64,000 bases of DNA from DSVZ01 sp964568145 (GCA_964568145.1 CAZMOZ010000023.1:4689-68688); one strand, 5' to 3'; positions 51,313 to 59,899 are shown, counted from the stretch's first letter. Numbers and translations: made by a program. Notes: generated by a model not told the origin, from the sequence alone.

Positions 51313-52851
51313 TCAGCCTTTCACGAAATCCCTGGCTGCGCGGCCCGCCGCGGCGAGGTTGGCCAGGTTCATCTCCGAGTACTTGCGCGAGAGGATCAGA
51401 CCATCCGCACCGGCCTTCAAGGCGGCCGCCACGGCGGCGTAGGTGTCATCGGGCGAGGCTTTGCGCGAGTTCCGGCCCGTGGGGATGCCGATGTCGATGC
51501 CCGGCAGGATGCGGCACCTGCCCTGCACGCCGGCGAGGGCGCGCTTGGTTTCACGCGCCACGTAATCTGGCGAGAGGCCGGCGCTGGCCAGTTCATCGAA
51601 CTTGGCTTCGTCGCCGTAATTGAGCAGGTGGTTGTTGAAGCGCAGCAACTCTTCCTTCGGCACGTCGCGGAACACGGTCGAGCCGACGTTGCGGATGAAG
51701 TTCGCATACCGTTCGCCGCCACAGTTGTTATAGACCACCACCTTGAGGAAGTCGGCCTTCGTCGCGAGGTCGGCGTAGCTGCGCGTCGCGCGGAAGATCG
51801 GGTTGAACGAGTTGACATGCTCGATGTGGAAGCCCACCCGCAGGCTGGACCGCACGCGCTTCACGGCGGCGTTGACCTCCGCGAGCACCTGGTGCTTGGC
51901 GGCGTCGAACAACCGGTCCCACGCGAGGATCTCGGGCCACTCGACGAGCAGCCGCCAGAACTCGACGAAGTACCCGTCGCTCGGGCGCTGGCCTTTCAGC
52001 GCCGCCTGAACGAACCGGTCGAGTTGCTGGTACCCCTGCCGGGCGCGCTCGAAATCAATGCCGCGCTCTTTCGCCGCGCGCTGATGGTGTTCGCAGAAGC
52101 AGGTGACGCGGGACGAAGCGATGCTCTGCGCGTGGCTGGCGCCCAGCGCGTTCAGCAGCGGGCCGTTGCGCTCGTTGAAAAACAGGATGCCGTCAACGTC
52201 GTAAGAGGCGCAAAGGTCCGTGGCCAGGCCGGTCCAGAACGCGCGCACGTCCGGATGGCACAGGCAGAGCGTGCCGGCCTTGCGCCCCTGCAGGTCCACC
52301 TCGGCGACTTCCGTCATGCCGGGCACGTCCGAGCGGAACACGTCTTCGATCGAGCAAAGGACGCGCATCCCGCGCCTGCGGGCGGCGGGCAGCACGGTGG
52401 CGACGATGTCCGAGTCGCCGTGGTCCGGGGCGCGGGTGTGCTTCAAAACCGTGTCCCGATAAAATTCCGGGTGCGGCGTGGCGTAGTTGCCGCCGTGGAA
52501 CGTCTTCTCGTCGGACTCCTGCGCGCCGTGGTCCGGAAACGGATGCCCTGGAATCTGCCGGCCGGCCAGGCCGCGTCCGTAGGTGAAGGTGGTCAGGTAG
52601 AGCGTGTCCACCGCGCCGCGCTGTTGCAGGGTGTCGAGCACCTGCTCCGTGCCCTCGTCCACGAAGGACACCGCGCCGACCTGGATGCCGATGGATCTGC
52701 GTCCGGCCGGAGGTTCCGACGCGTGGAGAACCGCGGCGAGCGAAGCCGGCCCGGCGGCGACCACACCGGTCAGACCGGCGGCGCTGTTCTTCAGGAAATC
52801 CCGTCGCGGCAGGAAAGGCGGGCGCTTCAAAATCGTGGCAGCAGGTGTCAT
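51313..52851 (-). CDS. Tat-exported TIM-barrel-type protein, hypothetical glycosidase-like
   Basis: 512 aa from ATG 52851. Tat signal LPRRDFLKNSAAGLTGVV (14-31). No family named with confidence, but the layout resembles the GHL6-like neighbours: VDTLYLTTFTYGRG, RRRGMRVLCSIEDVF, YDVDGILFFNERNG and a Cys cluster C251-x-C253-x2-H256 (CFCEHH) at the same place after a barrel strand, then LSRKYSEMNLANLAAAGRA at the end. I infer a third, divergent member of the same export group. It lies 24 bp upstream of the CehA-like gene. Confidence 0.78.
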   Translation of the reverse strand: MTPAATILKRPPFLPRRDFLKNSAAGLTGVVAAGPASLAAVLHASEPPAGRRSIGIQVGAVSFVDEGTEQVLDTLQQRGAVDTLYLTTFTYGRGLAGRQIPGHPFPDHGAQESDEKTFHGGNYATPHPEFYRDTVLKHTRAPDHGDSDIVATVLPAARRRGMRVLCSIEDVFRSDVPGMTEVAEVDLQGRKAGTLCLCHPDVRAFWTGLATDLCASYDVDGILFFNERNGPLLNALGASHAQSIASSRVTCFCEHHQRAAKERGIDFERARQGYQQLDRFVQAALKGQRPSDGYFVEFWRLLVEWPEILAWDRLFDAAKHQVLAEVNAAVKRVRSSLRVGFHIEHVNSFNPIFRATRSYADLATKADFLKVVVYNNCGGERYANFIRNVGSTVFRDVPKEELLRFNNHLLNYGDEAKFDELASAGLSPDYVARETKRALAGVQGRCRILPGIDIGIPTGRNSRKASPDDTYAAVAAALKAGADGLILSRKYSEMNLANLAAAGRAARDFVKG

Positions 52852-52944
52852 GACCTGATTCAAGCCAAGGCCCGGACCCTTGGCCACTGTTTTGAGGGCA
52901 CGTGAGCTGGCGGCACCTGCGCCACACGCCACGCTCCGACACGC

Positions 52945-52980
52945 ACTTGGCACTTTGGGCTTCGGACTTGGGACTTTCCG
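52945..52980. repeat. Tandem-word repeat (acttggg family)
   Basis: Contains cacttggcactttgggcttc and ggacttgggactttcc, related to tracts at 17667 and 26535. It sits in the 152-bp gap between the dehydrogenase and the TIM-barrel gene. Confidence 0.6.
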
Positions 52981-53003
52981 ACAGCCCCGCCCGGCCAGGC
53001 GCC

Positions 53004-53987
53004 TCACGGCACCAGCACTGCGGCGCCTTGAAGCCGGCCTTCCCGCAGGCGGGCCAGCGCTTCGTTCGCCTCCGGAAGCGGGAACACCTGCGTCTCGGTC
53101 CGGACCGGAATGGTCGGGGCCAGTTGGAGAAATTCCTCCCCATCCCGGCGGGTCAGGTTGGCCACCGAGCACAGCGTGCGCTCGTGCCACAAATCCCGGT
53201 ACGGGAAGGCGGGGATGTCGCTCATGTGAATGCCGCCGCAGACCACCGTGCCGCCTTTCCGCACGGCGCGCAGCGCGGCGGGCACCAGGGCGCCGGCCGG
53301 GGCGAAGATGATCGCCGCGTCGAGCGGCTCGGGCGGCGGCTGGTCGGAACCGCCCGCCCAGACGGCCCCGAGCCGGCGCGCGAATTCCTGCGCCGCCGAG
53401 TCACCCGGCCGGGTGAAGGCGAACACCCGGCGTCCTTGATGGCGCGCCACCTGCGTCACCAGATGCGCCGCCGCGCCAAATCCGTAGATGCCCAGCGCGC
53501 CGGCCTCGCCCGTCTTGCGCAACGCCCGGTAGCCGATCAACCCCGCGCACAGCAGCGGCGCCGCGGCCACGGCGTCCATTCCCCCGGCCAGGGGAAAACA
53601 GAACCGCGCGTCAGCGACCGCGCATTCCGCGTAGCCGCCGTCCCAGGTGTAGCCCGTGAACCGGGCGCGCTCGCAAAGATTCTCCTGCCCGCCCCGGCAG
53701 AACCCGCATTCGCCGCAGGTCCAGGCCAGCCACGGGATGCCAACCCGCTGGCCAGCCCGCAGGCCCGCGACCTCCGCGCCCAGGGCAACGACCCGCCCGA
53801 CGACTTCGTGACCGAGGATGAGCGGGAGCTTCGGCTCCGGCAGTTCGCCGTCGAGCACGTGCAGGTCCGTGCGGCACACCGCGCAGGCCGCCACGCGCAC
53901 CAGCACTTGACCTGGACCCGGCGCCGGCTCGCGGACCTCCCGCAACACGAGCGGCTGACAGGGTTGCTCCATCACCATAGCACGCAT
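53004..53987 (-). CDS. Zinc-dependent alcohol dehydrogenase (MDR family)
   Basis: 327 aa from ATG 53987 (MRAMVMEQPCQPLVL); an earlier ATG at 54026 is possible. Catalytic zinc ligands appear in CAVCRTDLHVLDGE and LGHEVVGRVV; the structural zinc site is CGECGFCRGGQENLC. The cofactor loop is GIYGFGAAAH. This resembles propanol-preferring dehydrogenases. It oxidises an alcohol or reduces an aldehyde in the cytoplasm. Upstream member of the minus-strand run but separated by 152 bp with a repeat, so cotranscription is uncertain. Confidence 0.92.
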   Translation of the reverse strand: MRAMVMEQPCQPLVLREVREPAPGPGQVLVRVAACAVCRTDLHVLDGELPEPKLPLILGHEVVGRVVALGAEVAGLRAGQRVGIPWLAWTCGECGFCRGGQENLCERARFTGYTWDGGYAECAVADARFCFPLAGGMDAVAAAPLLCAGLIGYRALRKTGEAGALGIYGFGAAAHLVTQVARHQGRRVFAFTRPGDSAAQEFARRLGAVWAGGSDQPPPEPLDAAIIFAPAGALVPAALRAVRKGGTVVCGGIHMSDIPAFPYRDLWHERTLCSVANLTRRDGEEFLQLAPTIPVRTETQVFPLPEANEALARLREGRLQGAAVLVP

Positions 53988-54322
53988 AGCGAACTGGAAC
54001 ATGGCGCAGAGCCGGCTGGGACGCATCTCCGTTTTTGGGCGGTGACACGCCCGCCGATGTCGCGGCGGGCCTCCGGCCTGCCGTGGAACCGGGCATCCTG
54101 CCCGGCGGATACGGGCTGGCAGCGCAAAGCCGATGGGTAGTTTGGGCTTGGGTCCCGGGTGGCAAGCTGCCGCCCATTACGGCAGCCAAGGATGGCTGCC
54201 ACTACCGCCAAGCGCCGGCCGTTCCCCACGCGTGTAAAGAACTGAGATGCGCCCGCCGGCTGGCGGGAAAGGCCGCAGGCACGCCCGCACGGAGTCGCCT
54301 CGCCGGATGCGGCCCGGCGGCT
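53988..54322. repeat. Intergenic repeat cluster
   Basis: No gene. Hairpins include ccgggcatcctgcccgg (54089-54105), a gggtcccgggtgg tract and ggcagccaaggatggctgcc (54180 on). The words match those at 13121, 25078 and 55006. The alcohol dehydrogenase promoter must lie here. Confidence 0.65.
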
Positions 54323-54793
54323 TCAGCCCCCGGCCAGCAGCACCCGCCGCGGCTGGATGTCCGGCTCGAAACCCCGCTTGATCCGCTCCACGAACCAGCG
54401 AAAGGACGGGCGGCGTTTGGCGTGGAACAGGTGCGTGGCGCGACTCCGCCGGTAATCGGACGAGCCGAACCGCGGAATCGGTGTGTGGAAGCCCGGGGCA
54501 TTCGCCAGCAATTCCGCCCAGTCCTGTTCCAGCCGCCGGTCGGCCAGCGCGAACCACACCTCGACGGGTGTGGCGAAGCGCAGCAGGTGGTCAATGTGCC
54601 AGTGCGGCGCGGCCACGGATTCCAGGTGATGCCCGACGCGCGCGCGAATGCCGCCGGCGCCAAAGGCGCTGCCCACGTAGGCGTAAAAGCCGGGGACGAG
54701 GTCAAACACGCCCAGGCGCCCAATCTCCAGCCGCTTCATCTCGGCGACCGCGACGATCAGGATGTACGTGCCTTTGTCTTCCGGCAGTTCCAT
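54323..54793 (-). CDS. GIY-YIG-type DUF123 protein
   Basis: 156 aa from ATG 54793 (MELPEDKGTYILIVAV); ATG 54814 would add seven residues. The fold motif is GTY (residues 9-11) and YAYVGSAFGAGGIRARVGHH, a GTY/YVG version of the GIY-YIG nuclease core, followed by HWHIDHLLRFATPVEVWFA as in DUF123 proteins. Relatives are bacterial and archaeal proteins of unproven role, sometimes fused to DNA-repair enzymes such as endonuclease III. Single gene between repeat clusters. Confidence 0.85.
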   Translation of the reverse strand: MELPEDKGTYILIVAVAEMKRLEIGRLGVFDLVPGFYAYVGSAFGAGGIRARVGHHLESVAAPHWHIDHLLRFATPVEVWFALADRRLEQDWAELLANAPGFHTPIPRFGSSDYRRSRATHLFHAKRRPSFRWFVERIKRGFEPDIQPRRVLLAGG

Positions 54794-54814
54794 GGCTTCA
54801 TGGCGGCCCATCAC

Positions 54815-55517
54815 GCGCCGCGCGGGGGCGCTTGGAAAGGCAAAAGCACCGGGTGCCTGACCGCGGGGCGCATCTCAATTCCGTGCAGGCGGTATCGCCT
54901 GCCGGGGTGGCGCCGGCTTCCCGCCAGCCGTGCAGCCGGGCTTCCAGCCGTGTGGTGGGGCGCGGGCGGCACCCGGCGGGTGGTGTTGGTCATCGCAGAT
55001 TCCGGGCGGCAGGATGCCGCCACCCCGGCGGCTTCCAGCCGTTTCCACTGGCTGCAACAAAAGTGTAATGCGCCCTCCGGCTGGGAACTGTCCGAACCCG
55101 CCTTGACTCGCCGGCCGCGGCCGTTCCCGTTCCCCTCACCCCTGCCCTCGCCCGGCGGGAGAGGGAGAAACGCGCCCCGCATCCAGCAGAAATCCAGTGT
55201 GGAATTCGCAGCCTGCGTATCTGAAGAAACTCCACGCGGCGCCAGCAGTGCCCTCTCCCCCAGGAAGAGGGCCGGGGTGAGGGGGAAGAAGGCGAACGAA
55301 GGACTTCGAGGGCGGATGGCTGTTCGTGCCCTTGACCCCGAAAACCGAAGTTGGCCGTAGCGCAGTGCGTCCCGCCTGCCCAACTTCGCTCTTCGGGTTT
55401 ACCGGAAGACCCCCCCACAATGAAATGCGCGCCGGCGGGCGGCGGCGGCAACGCGGGGCTTGCGCCAGCCAGCCGGGGCCGGTTGAATCCCGGCGCGGTT
55501 CAAAGGCTGCTTCGGCT
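54815..55517. repeat. Large intergenic repeat cluster before nuoJ
   Basis: About 700 bp with no gene and the densest repeats in the window: gcgcatctca words (54866), ctggcggg and ggcttccagccg tracts, gcggcaggatgccgc (55006-55020), a long inverted pair cctcacccctgccctcgccc (55130s) against gaggaagagggccggggtga (near 55260-55280), and an element 55338-55402 that starts ccgaaaaccgaagttggcc and ends cttcgctcttcgggttt. The nuo promoter must lie inside or just after it. Confidence 0.7.
55338..55402. repeat. Inverted-repeat element (ccgaaaaccg family), copy 2
   Basis: Start ccgaaaaccgaagttggccg and end caacttcgctcttcgggttt are imperfect complements. The core gtagcgcagtgcgtcccgcc nearly equals that of the element at 18647-18705. 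Confidence 0.7.
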
Positions 55518-56018
55518 GTGCAGGCTGTCCTGTTTTACATTTTCGCGGCGCTGACGTTGCTCTGCGGTTTCCTGGTGGTGGCGAATCCTTTCAGCCGCAA
55601 CCCGGTGACCAGCGCCATGTTTTTGGTGCTGACCATCGTCTGCCTGGCCGGCCTGTTCGTGCTGCTGCACGCCTTCTTCCTCGGCGCGGTGCAGATCCTC
55701 ATTTACGCCGGCGCCGTGATGGTGCTGTTCCTGTTCGTCATCATGCTGCTGGACCTGCGGGAGGAGGAGCGGCGGCGGGTCCGGCGGCTCGGGCTGGTGG
55801 GCGGCGGGGCGGCGGCGGTGGCGCTGGCGGCGCTGTTGCGCGCGGCCATCCACAGTGCGCCCGCGGCGGCCGGCAACGCGCCCGCCGTGGAGGGCTCCAC
55901 CGAACGGCTCGGCACGCTGCTCTTCACGCGGTACCTGCTGCCGTTCGAGATCGTGTCCGTGCTGCTGCTGGTCGCGATGGTGGGGGTGGTGTTGCTCAGC
56001 AAGAAGGAACTTAAGTGA
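55518..56018 (+). CDS. nuoJ: NADH-quinone oxidoreductase subunit J
   Basis: 166 aa from a GTG at 55518, the only plausible start because upstream sequence is repeat. Five membrane segments; conserved phrases include FYIFAALTLLCGFLVVANPF, NPVTSAMFLVLTIVCLAGLF, AVQILIYAGAVMVLFLFVIM and late LLVAMVGVVLLSKKE. Subunit of the membrane arm of complex I. Overlaps nuoK by GTGA. First gene of a nuoJKLMN set; the peripheral arm genes are not present. Confidence 0.92.
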   Translation: MQAVLFYIFAALTLLCGFLVVANPFSRNPVTSAMFLVLTIVCLAGLFVLLHAFFLGAVQILIYAGAVMVLFLFVIMLLDLREEERRRVRRLGLVGGGAAAVALAALLRAAIHSAPAAAGNAPAVEGSTERLGTLLFTRYLLPFEIVSVLLLVAMVGVVLLSKKELK

Positions 56019-56320
56019 CCCCCGGCCTGGAACATTACCTCGTCGTGAGCGCGCTGCTGTTCTGCCTGGGGCTGCTGGGCGTGGTGCTGCGCCGGAACCT
56101 GCTGGTCATCTACATGTCGCTGGAGCTAATGCTCAACGCGGCCAACCTAGCCCTCGTGGCCGCCTCGCGGTTCACCCGCAACCTCGACGGCCAGGTGATG
56201 GTCTTCTTCATCGTCACTGTGGCGGCGGCGGAGGTCGCCGTCGGCCTCGCGCTCATCGTGGCCTTGTACCGCCGCCGGCAAACCGCGCACGTGGAAGACC
56301 TGACCACCCTCAAGCTCTGA
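56015..56320 (+). CDS. nuoK: NADH-quinone oxidoreductase subunit K
   Basis: 101 aa from GTG 56015, overlapping the nuoJ stop. Three membrane segments with the proton-channel glutamates E37 in MSLELMLNAANLAL and one near 73 in TVAAAEVAVGLALIV, both essential in complex I. Standard length. Followed by a 42-codon ORF and nuoL. Confidence 0.95.
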   Translation: MTPGLEHYLVVSALLFCLGLLGVVLRRNLLVIYMSLELMLNAANLALVAASRFTRNLDGQVMVFFIVTVAAAEVAVGLALIVALYRRRQTAHVEDLTTLKL

Positions 56321-56323
56321 GCC

Positions 56324-56452
56324 ATGCCGCCTGTTTCGGAAAACCGCGGAGACGCCGGAGCGCAGAGGCTGCGACCCGGCATCAAACGCCTCGTCAACCG
56401 CTTTCCTGACTTCACCGTGCCTCCGCGTCCCAGCGGTGAACCGCACGCATGA
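56324..56452 (+). CDS. 42-aa ORF bridging nuoK and nuoL, over an inverted repeat
   Basis: ATG at 56324, three bases after the nuoK stop, opens 42 codons (MPPVSENRGDAGAQRLRPGI and on) that end with a TGA overlapping the nuoL ATG (ATGA at 56449-56452). The DNA between is an inverted repeat (56343-56437). It may exist only to keep ribosomes moving into nuoL. Its own product, if any, has no known domain. Confidence 0.35.
   Translation: MPPVSENRGDAGAQRLRPGIKRLVNRFPDFTVPPRPSGEPHA
56343..56437. repeat. Inverted-repeat element inside the nuo operon
   Basis: Arms accgcggagacgccggag (56343-56360) and cctccgcgtcccagcggt (56420-56437) are complementary at about 14 of 18 positions. Similar words (accgccaaggcgcaaag) follow nuoN at 61380. 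Located between nuoK and nuoL without breaking the operon. Confidence 0.65.
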
Positions 56453-58317
56453 ATGCCTTCCTGCCCTGGCTAATCCTGCTTCTGCCCGCGCTGGCGGCGG
56501 TGGCCATCACCTTGACGGCCTTGCGGCGGCCGGCCACGGCGGCGCGGTGGTCCATCGGCGCCATCGTGCTGGCGTTCGCCGGCAGTCTGTGGCTGTTCAC
56601 ACGCGGCGCCACGGGCGAAACCCGCTGGGTGTGGCTGGAGCTGCCGGGCCTGGTGGTGGATTTCGGCCTGCGCCTGGACCCGCTCAGCCTGCTCATGCTG
56701 CTGGTGGTCACCGGCGTGGGCAGCGCCATCCACCTCTACTCGTGGGGCTACATGCGCGGCGATCCCGGCGTGCCGCGGTACTTCGCCGGCCTGAGCCTGT
56801 TTTCGTTCGCGATGCTCGGGATCGTGCTGGCGACGAATCTGCTCCAACTGTTCGTGTTCTGGGAACTGGTCGGCGTGTCCAGCTATCTGCTGATCGGCTT
56901 CTGGTACGAACGGCCCGCTGCCGCGGACGCCGCCCGGAAGGCCTTTCTGACCAACCGCCTCGGCGACTTCGGCTTCCTGCTGGGCATCATCCTGGTCTGG
57001 TCGGTCCTGGGCACGCTGAACCTCGCGGAGCTGGCGCGGAAACTCGCCTCGGCCCCGGCGGCCTGGGGCGGCGTCGCGACCCTGGCCGGGCTGCTGCTGT
57101 TCTGCGGCGCGGTGGGCAAGTCGGCGCAGTTCCCGTTGCACGTGTGGTTGCCGGACGCGATGGAAGGCCCGACGCCGGTTAGCGCCTTGATCCACGCGGC
57201 CACGATGGTGGCGGCGGGCGTGTACATGCTGTGCCGGCTGTTCTTCCTGCTGAACGCGCCGGCGCTCGAAGTTGTCACCTGGATCGGCGGCCTGACCGCC
57301 TTGCTGGCGGCGCTCATGGCCATCCAGCAAAACGACATCAAGCGCATCCTCGCCTACTCGACGCTGTCCCAGCTCGGCTACATGGTCATGGCTGTGGGCC
57401 TGAGCGGTGCCGGCGGCAACCCGTCGCCCGCGATGTACCACCTGACCACCCACGCCAGCTTCAAGGCCCTGCTGTTCCTGGCCGCGGGCGCGGTCATCCA
57501 CGCGCTCCACCACGAGCAGGACATCTGGAAGATGGGCGGGCTGGCGCGCAAGCTGCCCGTCACGTTCTGGACGTTGCTGGCGGGCACGCTGGCGTTGTGC
57601 GGCGCGCCGCCGTTCAGCGGATTTTTCAGCAAGGACGCCATCCTGGCGCTGGCCTGGGAGCGCGAGCGCCATGCCTTGTTCGCGCTCGGCGCGGGCGTGG
57701 CGGCGTTGACCGCGTTTTACATGTTCCGGCTGGTGCTGGTGGCCTTCACCGGCCCGGCCAAGTCGCAAGGCCCGGACCACGCCCACGAAGCGCCGCCGGT
57801 GATGACCGGTCCGCTCGTGGCGCTGACCGTGCCCACGCTGCTGGCGGGCTTCTGGGGAATTGACCGCTGGTACGGCCGACAGTACGGCGCGGCCGAAAGC
57901 CCGGCGCATTCCTGGCTCGCGCAAGTCATTGAGCCGTTCGCCCACGCGCCCGTGGCCGCGGTGGGCGGCTTGCTGGCGGCTGCGGCGGGCTTCGTCGCCG
58001 CGTGGGTGCTGTACCGCCGGGCGGTGAGCGATCCGCTGCCCGGGCTGCTGGGCGCGCCGGCCCGCTGGCTGCGCGACCGGTTGTACTTCGACGAAATCTA
58101 CGAGCGCCTGATCGCCTGGACGCACGAAGCGCTGGCCCGGCTGATGGCCGCCGTGGACCATTGGGTGCTCGCCGGGGTGATCGTGCGCGGCACGCAGGGC
58201 GGCGTGCAACTCGCCGGCCGCGCGCTGCGCCACCTCCAGACCGGCAATCTCCAGACCTACGCCTTCCTGCTGGCTGCCGGCGTCGTGCTGGTGCTCTGGC
58301 TGACCGCCTCCCGGTGA
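56449..58317 (+). CDS. nuoL: NADH-quinone oxidoreductase subunit L
   Basis: 622 aa, the expected length. Antiporter-like core at about 60-450: FGLRLDPLSLLMLLVVTGVG, WELVGVSSYLLIGFW (with the channel Glu), HVWLPDAMEGPTPVSALIHA, ATMVAAGVYML and NDIKRILAYSTLSQLGYM. The C-terminal long lateral helix follows (about 540-600) and ends with a membrane segment. Proton-pumping subunit at the distal end of complex I. Followed by nuoM with a 1-bp gap. Confidence 0.96.
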   Translation: MNAFLPWLILLLPALAAVAITLTALRRPATAARWSIGAIVLAFAGSLWLFTRGATGETRWVWLELPGLVVDFGLRLDPLSLLMLLVVTGVGSAIHLYSWGYMRGDPGVPRYFAGLSLFSFAMLGIVLATNLLQLFVFWELVGVSSYLLIGFWYERPAAADAARKAFLTNRLGDFGFLLGIILVWSVLGTLNLAELARKLASAPAAWGGVATLAGLLLFCGAVGKSAQFPLHVWLPDAMEGPTPVSALIHAATMVAAGVYMLCRLFFLLNAPALEVVTWIGGLTALLAALMAIQQNDIKRILAYSTLSQLGYMVMAVGLSGAGGNPSPAMYHLTTHASFKALLFLAAGAVIHALHHEQDIWKMGGLARKLPVTFWTLLAGTLALCGAPPFSGFFSKDAILALAWERERHALFALGAGVAALTAFYMFRLVLVAFTGPAKSQGPDHAHEAPPVMTGPLVALTVPTLLAGFWGIDRWYGRQYGAAESPAHSWLAQVIEPFAHAPVAAVGGLLAAAAGFVAAWVLYRRAVSDPLPGLLGAPARWLRDRLYFDEIYERLIAWTHEALARLMAAVDHWVLAGVIVRGTQGGVQLAGRALRHLQTGNLQTYAFLLAAGVVLVLWLTASR

Positions 58318-58318
58318 C

Positions 58319-59899
58319 ATGCAGAACCTGACCTTCATCGTCTTCTGCCCGCTGGTCGCCGCGCTGGTGATCGCGCTGCTGCCGCGCACGTTCAACGTGC
58401 TGTTCCGGGTGCTGGCGCTAGGCGCCACGTTTTTGTCGCTGCTGGGCGCGCTGCGGGTGTTTGCCGGCTTCGAGGCCGGGGCCGCAGGGTTGCAGTTCGA
58501 GCAACAGGCCGGCTGGATCGCGGCGCTGGGCGTCAGCTACCACGTGGGCGTGGATGGCTTGAACGTGGGCCTGCTGCTGATGGGGGCGCTGGTCGCCTTC
58601 GCCGCCGCCTGCGTTTCGCGCGAGATCACCGAACGCCAGAAGCTCTATTACATCCTGCTGCTGCTCATGGCCGGCGGCATCCTCGGCGCGTTTGTGTCGT
58701 TCGACATCTTCCTGTTCTACGTCTTCCACGAACTGGCGCTGGTACCGACGTTCATCCTGATCGGCGTCTGGGGCCGCGGCGAGCAGCGCAACTACGCCAC
58801 GTTCCAGATCACGCTGTACCTCAGCCTGGGCGCGTTGATCACGCTGGCCGGGCTGATCGCGCTGTACGCGCAGGCCGGCGCCGCCACCTTCAACGTGCTC
58901 CAGCTCGCGCCGCAACTGGCCGCGCAACCGCTCACGCCCTCGAGCCAGCATGTGATCTTCGGCCTGCTGTTGTTCGGCTTCGGCATCCTGGTGTCGCTCT
59001 GGCCGTTTCACACCTGGGCGCCGCTGGGTTACGCCGCCGCGCCGACCGCCGCCGCCATGCTGCACGCCGGCGTGCTGAAGAAGTTCGGGCTCTACGGCCT
59101 CATCCGCATCGCGTTGCCGCTGCTGCCGGCCGGCGCGCAAGGCTGGATGCACGTGCTCGCCTGGCTTTGCCTGGGCAACATCCTGTACTGCGGCCTGGTG
59201 GCGATGCGCCAGCGCGACCTGAACCTGCTCCTGGGCAACTCGAGCGTCGCGCACATGGGCTTCGCCTTTCTCGGCATCGCCAGCCTGAGCGTGATCGGCG
59301 TGACCGGCACGGTGGTGGTGATGATCGCGCACGGCCTGCTGGCGGCGCTGAGCTTCGCGGTGAGCGGCCACCTGCAACACCACCTGCGCACCGTGAACCT
59401 CGATCAACTCGGCGGCCTGCTGCGGCAACTGCCCTTTCTGGGCGGGGTCATGGTCATGGCCATGTTCGCCGGCTGCGGTCTGCCCGGCTTTGCGAACTTC
59501 CCTGGCGAGGCGCTCACGTTGCTGGGCGCGTGGCCGGCGCACCGGCTGGTCGTGATCCTGGCCGCCTGGGGTGCGCTCATCATCGCCGCCGTGTACATGC
59601 TCCGCGCGGTGCGCGCGCTCTGGCACGGGCCGCTGCCGGAACGCTGGCGCGAGGCCGCCGACGCCGCCACCGCCTGGGTGCGCCTGCCGTTTGCCCTGCT
59701 GCTCGCCGCGCTGGTGATCTTCGGGTGCGTGCCGCGGCTGCTGACCGACCAAATCCGGCCGGTGGCAACACGCATCATCGAACAGGTCCATGCAGGAGCG
59801 CCGGCTGACAAACCGGCGCTGGCCGGCTCAACCTCGACCTCAATTGCCGGCGTTGCGCTCACCGCGCCGCCCGCGCCGCGGCCGGAGGTAACGCGATGA
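58319..59899 (+). CDS. nuoM: NADH-quinone oxidoreductase subunit M
   Basis: 526 aa. Motifs of the antiporter-like subunit: VDGLNVGLLLMGALVAF, FYVFHELALVPTFILIG with the channel Glu, WPFHTWAPLGYAAAPTAAAM, LKKFGLYGLIRI, and LLGNSSVAHMGFAFLG. The final ~35 residues (AGAPADKPALAGSTSTSIAG and on) are unlike the family and contain a palindromic repeat at DNA level (59797-59820). Overlaps nuoN by ATGA. Confidence 0.96.
   Translation: MQNLTFIVFCPLVAALVIALLPRTFNVLFRVLALGATFLSLLGALRVFAGFEAGAAGLQFEQQAGWIAALGVSYHVGVDGLNVGLLLMGALVAFAAACVSREITERQKLYYILLLLMAGGILGAFVSFDIFLFYVFHELALVPTFILIGVWGRGEQRNYATFQITLYLSLGALITLAGLIALYAQAGAATFNVLQLAPQLAAQPLTPSSQHVIFGLLLFGFGILVSLWPFHTWAPLGYAAAPTAAAMLHAGVLKKFGLYGLIRIALPLLPAGAQGWMHVLAWLCLGNILYCGLVAMRQRDLNLLLGNSSVAHMGFAFLGIASLSVIGVTGTVVVMIAHGLLAALSFAVSGHLQHHLRTVNLDQLGGLLRQLPFLGGVMVMAMFAGCGLPGFANFPGEALTLLGAWPAHRLVVILAAWGALIIAAVYMLRAVRALWHGPLPERWREAADAATAWVRLPFALLLAALVIFGCVPRLLTDQIRPVATRIIEQVHAGAPADKPALAGSTSTSIAGVALTAPPAPRPEVTR
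59797..59820. repeat. Palindrome within the nuoM 3' end
   Basis: Arms agcgccgg and ccggcgct (perfect) with an 8-base loop, in the form of intergenic repeat words, but lying inside coding sequence about 80 bp before the stop. Confidence 0.6.

Noticed and set aside
54815..55517. CRISPR array in the repeat-rich region
   Set aside because: The repeats are not evenly spaced, differ from one another, and have no spacers of constant length; no cas genes are nearby.
55326..55517. Upstream ATG start for nuoJ at 55326
   Set aside because: It would add 64 residues encoded by a repeat element; the GTG at 55518 gives a normal NuoJ N-terminus.
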